From the NCBI GenBank assembly GCA_017618625.1, contig JAFZTV010000088.1:1-64000 (forward strand): a stretch of 64,000 bases of DNA. Direction: 5' to 3'. Shown one piece after another: positions 57,480 through 64,000 of the stretch (the first letter of the stretch is position 1; every line of letters starts with the position of its first letter). The position numbers and the translations under genes are program-made. The notes under the pieces are model-generated. The model was not told the origin of the DNA and did no database searches. It worked only from the letters and a program-made list of their open reading frames with translations. The DNA comes from Bacteroidales bacterium (GTDB taxonomy: Bacteria; Bacteroidota; Bacteroidia; Bacteroidales; P3).

Positions 57480-59483
57480 TCACAGCTCAAACACCGCCGA
57501 CACCCTGTAGTTGCGGCCCATCATCGGGTAGCTGCGCACTATCTCGTACTGGACGTCGAAGAGGTTTAGCACCTGCCCTTTGAGTTTCAGCTTGCTGCCG
57601 TTCCTGAACTCGAACGTGTGCGCCAGCGTCAGCCCTTGGTCGCAGTAGGGCTTCAGGCGCGTGTCCTCGGTGTTCTGCTGGCGGTAGTAGCGGCTGCCTA
57701 CCATCATCGCCGTGTATCCGAAGTCCACCCACGGCGTCTCGACATACAGCGACGCGCCGCCCGAGTGTCTCGGCGTGTAGGGTATCTGGTGGCCGTAGGT
57801 CTTCGATACGGGGTCGGTACGGTCGGTGGCGTTCTGGTAGGCATAGCTGCCGCCTATGTTCAAAGTGCAGAGGCTGAACGCAATGTCCACATCCGCCTTT
57901 GCGTCAACTCCCCATATATCCACCCTTCCGAGGTTTATCATCGACCACAGGAACATGTTCTGCACAGGTATCGCTATCAGTTTGTCGCTCACTCGGTTGT
58001 AGTAGGCGTCCGCAACCAGCTGCAGGCGCGATTCCACCTTCTCGTTCCGGCTTTTCATCCTCGGCATCACCCAGGTCACACCCACGTTGTGCTGCATCGC
58101 CTTCTCTGGTTTCAGCTCTCGGGTTATGGAGTAGTAGTACATCTCGTTGAAGTTCGGTATGCGGTAGTTCTCCTTGAAGAAATATCTCAGCCGCAAGCCC
58201 ACCTTCCTGAACGGCTTCACGTTGAATCCCACGTAGGGCGAAATCCTCCGATACGACTGCCGCAACTGACTGCTAGTCCACTCCTCCGCCACAGTCGCCA
58301 AGCCGTTGGCCGACACCGAGAGCCAGCTGTTGTCATACGCCACCGCCAGCACCGTCAGCGAGCTCACCCGCTCCACGTGGTTGTTCTTCGCCAGGTTGCT
58401 CACCAACGTGTTGTACGCCCCGTCGGTGGCGAGGCTCAGCTTCAACCCCTCCACCGGGCGGTACACCACCGTGCCGCTGGCGTAGGCCTCCTGCTGGCGG
58501 TAGGTGTTGAGGGTGCGGCTGGCCGTTGCGGTGTCCTCATACAGGTCGTCGGTCAGCTGGTATTTCACTATCGCCTGCGCCTTCACGCGGCTTCCCGTGT
58601 AGCTGTATTTCGTCTGTGCGAAAAACAGTCGGTCTTCGCTGTGCTCCGAGTTCTTCGTCGAGTAGTATATCACAGGTCCCGGCAGCTCGTGGCGGCTCTG
58701 CATGTAGTGGGCTTTCGCCGTGATTTTGTGTCGGGGGTTGATGTCGTAAAAGATGTTCGCGTCGGCGGTGGCCATCCACATCTTCGAGTTCTCCCTCCGC
58801 TCGCGCGAGCTGCTGTCCTGCTGCGAGGTGGTGTAGTAGAGCGTGAACGGATAGTTGCCCTTCGACGTTATGTAGTTGCCCCATAGCGAGTAGCTCAGCT
58901 TCTTCGTTATCCTGTGCTCCCACGAGAGGGTGGGGGAGTAGAGGTGGAACGAGCCGCCCTCCATGCCCACCTTCAGGTTGAAGGGCCGCCCTTCTCTGAA
59001 CGACGGGCATTGTGTCTCCATCATCACCACGTTGCCCGCGGCGAAGGCTCTGGCCGACTGCAACGGTGCGTCGTGCTGTGCGTTCGAGAAGCTCACATAG
59101 GCGCTGTTGCCCAGCAGGTAGCGTCCGAGGTCTATCTGCCCGTTTTGGCAGTCGTTCACCGCCACACCGTCTATTATCAGCGAGCTGAATTGGCTCCCCA
59201 ACCCGCGTGCCGACATCGTTTTTATGCCGCCCACGCCGCCATAGTCTTTTATCGTCACCCCGTTCATCTGCTTCACCGCGTCGCTCAGCTGCACCGCTCC
59301 CGTCTGCTCCATCTTCTCCACCGTCACCACCTGCGTCGGAGTCGAAGTGTAGGTCTCCGACGGCGCCGACTGCGAGCTCACCTGCACCTCCTGCAGCACA
59401 TGCCGCTTCACCGTGTCCTGCCCCATGATGGATAACGGGGCAAGGCAAAGAAATAACGATATGAGAAGCGATAACCTGTTCAT
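57480..59483 (-). CDS. btuB: TonB-dependent cobalamin receptor BtuB
   Basis: A 667-residue outer-membrane receptor. The signal peptide MNRLSLLISLFLCLAPLSIMGQ starts at ATG 59483; the longer frame to 59630 translates riboswitch sequence. The plug domain (about 25-150) has VQVSSQS, VVTVEKMEQTGAVQLSDAVKQMNGVTIKDYGGVGGIKTMSARGLGSQ and IDGVAVNDCQNGQIDLGRYLLGN; a 22-strand barrel follows, ending RNYRVSAVFEL with an aromatic beta-signal. Cobalamin specificity is inferred from the riboswitch and the BtuG neighbour. TonB-ExbBD energise it from the inner membrane. Confidence 0.93.
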   Translation of the reverse strand: MNRLSLLISLFLCLAPLSIMGQDTVKRHVLQEVQVSSQSAPSETYTSTPTQVVTVEKMEQTGAVQLSDAVKQMNGVTIKDYGGVGGIKTMSARGLGSQFSSLIIDGVAVNDCQNGQIDLGRYLLGNSAYVSFSNAQHDAPLQSARAFAAGNVVMMETQCPSFREGRPFNLKVGMEGGSFHLYSPTLSWEHRITKKLSYSLWGNYITSKGNYPFTLYYTTSQQDSSSRERRENSKMWMATADANIFYDINPRHKITAKAHYMQSRHELPGPVIYYSTKNSEHSEDRLFFAQTKYSYTGSRVKAQAIVKYQLTDDLYEDTATASRTLNTYRQQEAYASGTVVYRPVEGLKLSLATDGAYNTLVSNLAKNNHVERVSSLTVLAVAYDNSWLSVSANGLATVAEEWTSSQLRQSYRRISPYVGFNVKPFRKVGLRLRYFFKENYRIPNFNEMYYYSITRELKPEKAMQHNVGVTWVMPRMKSRNEKVESRLQLVADAYYNRVSDKLIAIPVQNMFLWSMINLGRVDIWGVDAKADVDIAFSLCTLNIGGSYAYQNATDRTDPVSKTYGHQIPYTPRHSGGASLYVETPWVDFGYTAMMVGSRYYRQQNTEDTRLKPYCDQGLTLAHTFEFRNGSKLKLKGQVLNLFDVQYEIVRSYPMMGRNYRVSAVFEL

Positions 59484-59520
59484 AACCACCCCTCCTCGGG
59501 AGCGTTTTTGTGTATGGCGG

Positions 59521-59698
59521 CCTGGCAGGTCTTCTGACTTACCCCGTCCGACACGTGCCTTCCCGCGGCCATGCAGGCTCACAGTGGCTTGTTTTCGGTC
59601 AGACGTCCACCCTCTCTTTCTTCCACTCACTTGGGGCTCACAGCAGCGGGACTGTCCGGGACTTCCACCCGAGTTCCCTTTCTCGCATCCGAATGATG
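59521..59698 (-). promoter_or_regulatory. cobalamin riboswitch
   Basis: On the minus strand the classic elements occur in order: AAAGGGAA near 59676, GGTGGAAGTCCCGGACAGTC and CCGCTGCTGTGAGCC, the GCCACTGTGAGCC arm, GGGAAGG, and the B12 box GTCAGAAGACCTGCCAGG at about 59521-59538. It lies in the 5' leader of btuB, with a CTCCCGAGGAGGGG stem just before the start that could hide the ribosome entry region. B12 should repress btuB-btuG expression. Confidence 0.97.
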
Positions 59699-59712
59699 AC
59701 CAAACCGAGGTG

Positions 59713-59720
59713 CAAAAGTA
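59713..59720 (-). promoter_or_regulatory. -7 box of the riboswitch-btuB-btuG transcript
   Basis: TACTTTTG followed by CACCTCGG on the minus strand; transcription would begin just before the riboswitch aptamer. Confidence 0.75.
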
Positions 59721-59738
59721 CTAAAAAAATCCCAACTG

Positions 59739-60284
59739 TCACTCGGATGCGTTGCGGTAGAACTCCCATGTGTCCGAGTGACCGTCGCGGTAAGTGAGGC
59801 TCCACTGCATCTTCTCCGCCGTAAGCGTGTCCATGTTGAACTTATACTCGTAGTCGATGCTGTTGCCTATTATGCCGATGATTTTCTGCGCCAGCTCCTG
59901 CGCTTCGGCCTTGTCGCAGCTACATTCCACGACCTCCATGCGGAACTTGTCCTTTATCCCCGCAAAGTGGAGCGTGTCGCCGTCCAGCTGCCAACGGCTG
60001 GGACTCACATGGTCAAACGAATACACAATTTCCTCGCCACCTTCGCTCGTAGCCCTGTACACCTGGCGGGCCGAGTCGAGGGCGCTGCCGTCGGCGGCAA
60101 AGTCCATAGTGCCCGTCTCGTGCACGTCAAGGTGGTACCCCTCAATCGAATAGTCGAAAGCGTGCTCGTAGGTGTAGTGCCCCTCGACTGTTGCGGGAGC
60201 GGCAATTTTCTGGTTGTTGCAAGCCCACAGCATAAGCAAAGCCGAGGCAAGCGCAACGAACGTGATTTTTGATGATTTAGCCAT
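59739..60284 (-). CDS. lipoprotein, function unknown
   Basis: A 181-residue lipoprotein (MAKSSKITFVALASALLMLWAC). The mature part has a small beta-barrel pattern: VEGHYTYEHAFDYSIEGYHLDVHETGTMDFAADGSALDSARQVYR, then LDGDTLHFAG and MQWSLTYRDGHSDTWEFYR, a lipocalin-like order. I do not recognise a defined family. A -7 box (TAATTTTG, minus strand, 60308-60315) lies 24 nt upstream. It ends 18 nt before the riboswitch promoter on the same strand and has no terminator, so it may also read into btuB. Confidence 0.75.
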   Translation of the reverse strand: MAKSSKITFVALASALLMLWACNNQKIAAPATVEGHYTYEHAFDYSIEGYHLDVHETGTMDFAADGSALDSARQVYRATSEGGEEIVYSFDHVSPSRWQLDGDTLHFAGIKDKFRMEVVECSCDKAEAQELAQKIIGIIGNSIDYEYKFNMDTLTAEKMQWSLTYRDGHSDTWEFYRNASE

Positions 60285-60351
60285 AATATATCAGTTTTTG
60301 ATGTTTGCAAAATTACGAAATAAGTTTCATGCGTCGAGAGCTCAATTTTGA

Positions 60352-60555
60352 TAGTGGGAGTTAGGTGGGCGTTGGTAGGGCGTTAGGTGGTCGATGGGAT
60401 GGTTAGTGTCTGAGAATTAGTGGTTTAGAATTGAAAGTTTGTTTCTTGTCTTTGGAATTCAACCAGTTGCCGGAACACGATATCGGCTGCAAAGATACGA
60501 CGCCGGAATTGCGGTTTACGAATAAATCACCAAAAATATTTTCCCCCTTGTTGCT
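60352..60555. repeat. dispersed intergenic repeat B, copy 2
   Basis: Matches 33355-33557: GTGGGAGTTAGGTGGGCGTT, TTAGTGGTTTAGAATTG, GCAAAGATACG and TTGCGGTTTACGAATAAA, ending CCAAAAATATTTTC. It also contains a minus-strand TATCTTTG box (60490-60497). Confidence 0.8.
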
Positions 60556-60633
60556 AACTTGCTTGTTTTTAGATGAAACAACAACCGTTGCCCGCTGGGC
60601 GCTTCCCTGAAACCAACTCAATCTAGTCAAAAT

Positions 60634-60760
60634 CGTCATTAGTCATTTGTCAAAATCGTTTTCAAATATGTCAAAATGGCCCCTATAAATAAAATTATAT
60701 TTATAATTATAGTCAGCAAAATGACAGTTCCAAATTGAAAATGACAAATGACTAATGACG
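60634..60760. repeat. 19-bp perfect inverted repeat with AT-rich spacer
   Basis: CGTCATTAGTCATTTGTCA at 60634-60652 and TGACAAATGACTAATGACG at 60742-60760 are exact complements. The 89-bp spacer is AT-rich with no ORF. The remaining gap to 60910 shows nothing I can name. Confidence 0.85.
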
Positions 60761-60910
60761 AAAATGTCTATACTGACTTAAACACCCCAACGCCCCCCAA
60801 CGCCCTCACAACGATGATTGGAACAGGTAGAAAGGAGTCGGTGAGGTCGTGGCTTTTGGTTGCCTCTTAGTCGGAATTAAAGCCGTATGAAAGCCGTGTT
60901 GAAAGTTGGG

Positions 60911-60942
60911 TTTGCGGATGTCAAAAAAAGTTGCTAATTTTG
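60911..60942 (+). promoter_or_regulatory. consensus promoter of the AsmA-like gene
   Basis: TTTG (60911-60914), a 20-nt spacer, and TAATTTTG (60935-60942) match the Bacteroidetes promoter closely; the ATG is at 61012, preceded by a TATCAACCTATCAAC leader. Confidence 0.85.
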
Positions 60943-61011
60943 CAAGCTATATTTGTCAAATTTATCGAAAACCAAACCATATAACCTTCAACTTATCAAC
61001 CTATCAACAAA

Positions 61012-63051
61012 ATGAAGAAACCGCTGAAGATAACTCTCATCATTGTTGGTGCAATCGTGGCGTTTGTGTTGCTGATTGCATTGCTTGTGTCGCCCATCGC
61101 GACGGCTTACGTGAACAAGAACGGCGAAAAAATTACCGGCCGCAAGCTGACGGTTGACCGCATAAGCGCGAACATACTGACCGGGCATGTGGCGATAAAA
61201 GGGCTCAAGCTGTACGAGGACGATGCCGTGACCGAGTTTGTGACCTTCGACCTGCTGGACGTGAAGGCGCGGCTCCTGCGACTGCTGGTGCAGGATGTCT
61301 ATCTTTCGCATATCACGCTCGACAACCCCAATGTGAGGCTGGTGCAGAACGGCAGCCGGTTCAACTTCCAGAGCTTGATTGACCACTTCAAGTCGGACGA
61401 TGACGACGAGGATGACGACGACACACCGTCGAAGTGGAAGCTTTACTTCTACAACATCAAGCTTTCCGAGGGTGCGGTGCAGTACCGCGATGTCGAGCGT
61501 GGAAGCAACTGGCGTCTTAAGGGTTTGAACCTCGAGGTGCCGGGCTTCTGCATCGGTGTTGATCAGGCTACTGACGCTGGCCTCTCGGTCGAGCTGGCCG
61601 ACGGCGGACGTGTGCATGCGGATGCGAAATACAACATGGAAAGCAACGACTTCGAGGCGGTGCTGGATTTGGACGACGTGAACCTCGTGGTCGCCAAGCC
61701 CTACATCACCGCGGCGCTGAACGTGACCGGGATAAAGGGCAAGCTGGACGCGCACCTGAAGGCTCAGGGCAACCTTGACCAAGCCTCGCAGATGGACATC
61801 CGCGGACGTGTGGATTTGACTGATTTGGACCTGCCGACCAAGGGCGGGAACTCGTTTGCTTCGTGCGGACGCACTTCGGTTAAGATTGACAGAATCAACA
61901 TCCACGATAAGATATTCGCCATCGACAGCGTCTATATCTCTGGCCTCGCGGGGCGTTTCGACCGCTATGCTGACGGCAACAACTACACGAGGTTGTCGGT
62001 GAAGAAAGACCGCTCCGAGCAGCCGGAAGACGAGAAGGAGGAACCGGAGGTGGCGGAGAATAATAGTCAGGAGGCCCCGAGCGCCAAGCCCGCAACCCCC
62101 AGCAAACCGCTGAATGTGACGGTGAAGCATATACGTGTGACCGACTCGAAACTGACCTATACCGACCAAACGCTGGCCGATGTGTTTGAGTTCCCGATGA
62201 CGGCGATAAGCATCGAGACGGAGAACTTCTCGCTCATGGGCGACAACAACGCCGTGGTGAAAGCCTCGCTGCCCGGCGGCGGCACGCTCAACATCCGCTG
62301 GAAAGGCAATATCATGGATTGGAAGAAGCATCAGGACATAATGCTGCGCATCAAAGGGCTCGACCTCACGCGTGTGAGCCCCTATTCGGTGGCCTATCTG
62401 GGCAGGCCGTTCACCGACGGCACCTTCTCGTTCATGAGCCACAACACGGTGAACAACAGCGTGCTCGAGGGCAAGAACCACATAGACATTTACAAGGCCG
62501 AGGTGGGCAAGAAGCGCAAAGACGTGGAAGCGCAGGTGAAGATTCCGTTCAAGACGGCTCTGTATATCCTCAAAGACAAGGACGACAAGATACTGCTTGA
62601 CGTGCCCGTCAAAGGCAACGTGGACAGCCCCGAGTTCAGCTACATGAAGCTGATATGGAAGACGCTGGGCAACCTGTTTGTGAAGGTTGCCACGTCGCCC
62701 ATCAGGGCAATTGGCGAGGCTATGGGCATAGGCGATTCGCCCGACTTCATAAAGATTGAGCCGCAGCAGAGGGATTTCAACTCGGAGCAGTACCACCAGT
62801 TCGGCGAGCTGGCCAAGATTGTGAAGGGCAGCGAGAACATAAGGCTGGTGCTGGAGCAGCAGGTCGATTCGACCAGCGACGAGCAGATGCTCGAACGCTA
62901 TGCGCGGCGCAACGAGATTGTGCTACAGTACATGACCGGTCATGAAGGCGTATCGCCCGAACAGGTGAGTGTCTCAACTACCATGATGACAGGCCTGAAG
63001 CAGTCGGGATATGCGGTGTCGTCAGAAACGAGAGAGGAGATTTTCGAATGA
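61012..63051 (+). CDS. AsmA-like/DUF748 envelope protein
   Basis: A 679-residue protein with one N-terminal membrane anchor (about 5-30) and a large periplasmic part of repeated beta strands, as in AsmA/DUF748 proteins that bridge the envelope and are linked to lipid transport. Signatures are the N-terminal NGEKITGRKLTVDRISANILTGHVAIKGLKLYE and the ENFSLMGDNNAVVKASLPGGGTLNIRWKGNIMD stretch. Acidic linkers (SDDDDEDDDDT near 128; a Glu/Pro region near 340) break it into domains. The C-terminus has a helical segment and MMTGLKQSGYAVSSE. It overlaps ispD by 4 nt. Function in lipid traffic is inferred from the family. Confidence 0.85.
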   Translation: MKKPLKITLIIVGAIVAFVLLIALLVSPIATAYVNKNGEKITGRKLTVDRISANILTGHVAIKGLKLYEDDAVTEFVTFDLLDVKARLLRLLVQDVYLSHITLDNPNVRLVQNGSRFNFQSLIDHFKSDDDDEDDDDTPSKWKLYFYNIKLSEGAVQYRDVERGSNWRLKGLNLEVPGFCIGVDQATDAGLSVELADGGRVHADAKYNMESNDFEAVLDLDDVNLVVAKPYITAALNVTGIKGKLDAHLKAQGNLDQASQMDIRGRVDLTDLDLPTKGGNSFASCGRTSVKIDRINIHDKIFAIDSVYISGLAGRFDRYADGNNYTRLSVKKDRSEQPEDEKEEPEVAENNSQEAPSAKPATPSKPLNVTVKHIRVTDSKLTYTDQTLADVFEFPMTAISIETENFSLMGDNNAVVKASLPGGGTLNIRWKGNIMDWKKHQDIMLRIKGLDLTRVSPYSVAYLGRPFTDGTFSFMSHNTVNNSVLEGKNHIDIYKAEVGKKRKDVEAQVKIPFKTALYILKDKDDKILLDVPVKGNVDSPEFSYMKLIWKTLGNLFVKVATSPIRAIGEAMGIGDSPDFIKIEPQQRDFNSEQYHQFGELAKIVKGSENIRLVLEQQVDSTSDEQMLERYARRNEIVLQYMTGHEGVSPEQVSVSTTMMTGLKQSGYAVSSETREEIFE

Positions 63052-63773
63052 ATGTAGCCGTTATACTGGCTGGCGGAAGCGGTAACCGGTTCGGCAGCGG
63101 GGAACCAAAACAGTTTGCTGTGGCAAACGGGCGCACGGTGCTGGAACATTCGGTTGCGGCCTTTGCGGCGCTGGATGCTATTGACGAGATTTGCGTGGTG
63201 TCGCACCCTGACTGGATGGAGAGGGTTGCGGCACTCGACTTCTCCGTTCCGAGCGCGAAACTGAAGATTGTCGCCGGAGGCAGCGAGCGCTATATGTCGA
63301 GCCTCAACGCGATAATGGCTTATATTGACTATCCCGACGACACGAACCTGCTTTTCCACGATGCGGCAAGGCCCAATGTCTCGAAAGGGGTGATTGAAGC
63401 GGTGTTGCGCTCGCTCGAGCAGTATGAGGCGGTGGGTGTGGGCGTGCCTGCAACCGACACTCTCTGGGAGGTGGCGTTGACCAACGAGGCGATGGAGAAA
63501 ACGCCCGACCAGCCGTGGTGCCTGCTCCGTGTGCCGGAGCGCAAACGCTACTGGATGGCGCAAACTCCGCAGGCCTTCCGTCTGCCCGTCATTCGCGACG
63601 CCTATCAGCGTGCGTTGCAGGATATGAACTTCGCCGCCACCGACGACTGCGGCGTCGTCAGCCGTTACATGCCTGAAGTGAAGATACATCTCGTGAAAGG
63701 GTCGCCCGACAACATCAAGGTCACTTTCCCTCACGATATTGAGCGTGTGAAGCCGATGGAGGGTGACAGATAG
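63048..63773 (+). CDS. ispD: 2-C-methyl-D-erythritol 4-phosphate cytidylyltransferase (IspD family)
   Basis: A 241-residue cytoplasmic nucleotidyltransferase of the MEP isoprenoid pathway. Motifs are AVILAGGSGNRFGSGEPKQF (nucleotide loop with Arg and Lys), DAARP, VPATDTLWEV, the basic AQTPQAF loop, and a C-terminal GSPDNIKVTFPHDIE. The related ribitol-phosphate cytidylyltransferases share these, so TarI-type activity is the main alternative; the window has no teichoic-like genes, favouring IspD. The ATG overlaps the upstream stop (ATGA), implying coupled translation. Confidence 0.9.
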   Translation: MNVAVILAGGSGNRFGSGEPKQFAVANGRTVLEHSVAAFAALDAIDEICVVSHPDWMERVAALDFSVPSAKLKIVAGGSERYMSSLNAIMAYIDYPDDTNLLFHDAARPNVSKGVIEAVLRSLEQYEAVGVGVPATDTLWEVALTNEAMEKTPDQPWCLLRVPERKRYWMAQTPQAFRLPVIRDAYQRALQDMNFAATDDCGVVSRYMPEVKIHLVKGSPDNIKVTFPHDIERVKPMEGDR

Positions 63774-63807
63774 TCGGCCGTTTAGTTGAATAACAAAGTT
63801 AAAGTAT

Positions 63808-64000
63808 ATGATATCAGAAAAAATCAAACAAAGAAGTCTTGTCCGTGCAGGATTAATCGATGCGGCGCTGCTTGTGGCGGCCTGCTTGATACCTGCGATG
63901 TCGCATCTGCTGGCGTTGCCGCTCTACATGCTCAACCCCATGCTTATGGTCGTTGTGGCTGGAATGTTGCTGGTCAATAGCAGGTGGAACGCCTATTTGC
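63808..64000 (+). CDS. membrane protein, 3' truncated by window edge
   Basis: Only the first 64 codons are visible: MISEKIKQRSLVRAGLIDAA, then two hydrophobic stretches (LLVAACLIPAMSHLLALPLYML and PMLMVVVAGMLLV). This looks like an inner-membrane protein with the first two helices in view. It starts 34 nt after ispD. No family can be assigned from this part. Confidence 0.65.
   Translation, partial: MISEKIKQRSLVRAGLIDAALLVAACLIPAMSHLLALPLYMLNPMLMVVVAGMLLVNSRWNAYL

Noticed and set aside
59484..59630. N-terminal extension of BtuB
   Set aside because: It translates the riboswitch; the signal peptide starts at 59483.
60988..62796. 602-codon open frame antisense to the AsmA-like gene
   Set aside because: Composition is typical of a reverse-strand shadow (Val/His/Arg/Leu-rich), while the forward protein has a consensus promoter and family features.
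63786..63980. 64-codon plus-strand frame after ispD
   Set aside because: It overlaps in another frame the membrane protein starting at 63808, which has better composition and continues past the window edge.

Overview
The window is a chromosomal stretch of a Bacteroidetes bacterium, almost certainly order Bacteroidales. The evidence is the many promoters with the Bacteroidetes -7 box TAnnTTTG (two with a TTTG -33 box 19-20 nt upstream), the abundance of lipoproteins, a PorX regulator plus a cargo protein with a type IX secretion C-terminal domain, a BtuB/BtuG cobalamin pair behind a cobalamin riboswitch, and PepSY-like, DUF4476 and FKBP lipoprotein families. A T9SS-bearing family related to Porphyromonadaceae or Paludibacteraceae fits, but I cannot fix the genus.

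Layout. 1-7.7 kb: end of an M16 protease, an ftsK-O-methyltransferase operon, a periplasmic protein, a DMT transporter and a phosphodiesterase. 7.8-14.6 kb: a lipoprotein, a polyprenyl-phosphate sugar transferase, an FKBP lipoprotein, a cluster of three tiny cysteine-patterned lipoproteins around a MauE-thioredoxin fusion, and a Wzx-type flippase. 14.7-20.3 kb: a lower-GC restriction-modification island (m6A methylase, m5C methylase, nuclease-methylase fusion) behind a repeat-rich AT-rich region. 20.4-33.2 kb: GH20 hexosaminidase, an orphan HydE, a small outer-membrane protein with a broken tandem copy, mfd, porX, two paralogous lipoproteins and tex. 33.2-38.9 kb: a second accessory region with a large noncoding stretch, a ~109-nt hairpin ahead of a solitary nuclease-methylase, a MITE-like element, and a C10 protease flanked by direct repeats. 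38.9-46.5 kb: RND exporter plus LolA-like protein, Pif1-type helicase, NAD synthetase and another small outer-membrane protein. 46.6-47.2 kb: three tRNA-Leu genes in divergent array. 47.9-56.3 kb: murB, purA, several envelope proteins, a thioesterase, YqeY, tRNA-Phe and a DUF4476 protein. 56.3-59.7 kb: B12 uptake (riboswitch-btuB-btuG). 59.7-64 kb: lipoprotein, AsmA-like protein, ispD and a partial membrane protein.

Points most worth checking: (1) NAD synthetase whose glutaminase domain appears to have lost catalytic Glu (Ala41) and Cys (Tyr141); (2) GH20 enzyme with Asn in place of the catalytic Asp of the Asp-Glu pair; (3) the small CxC-lipoprotein / MauE-thioredoxin cluster, the best candidate for an undescribed system; (4) a long nested hairpin between promoter and start of a solitary restriction-modification fusion gene; (5) several families of dispersed intergenic repeats, one of which seems to have entered a lipoprotein coding sequence in frame. 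All homology statements come from reading by eye; no searches were run.
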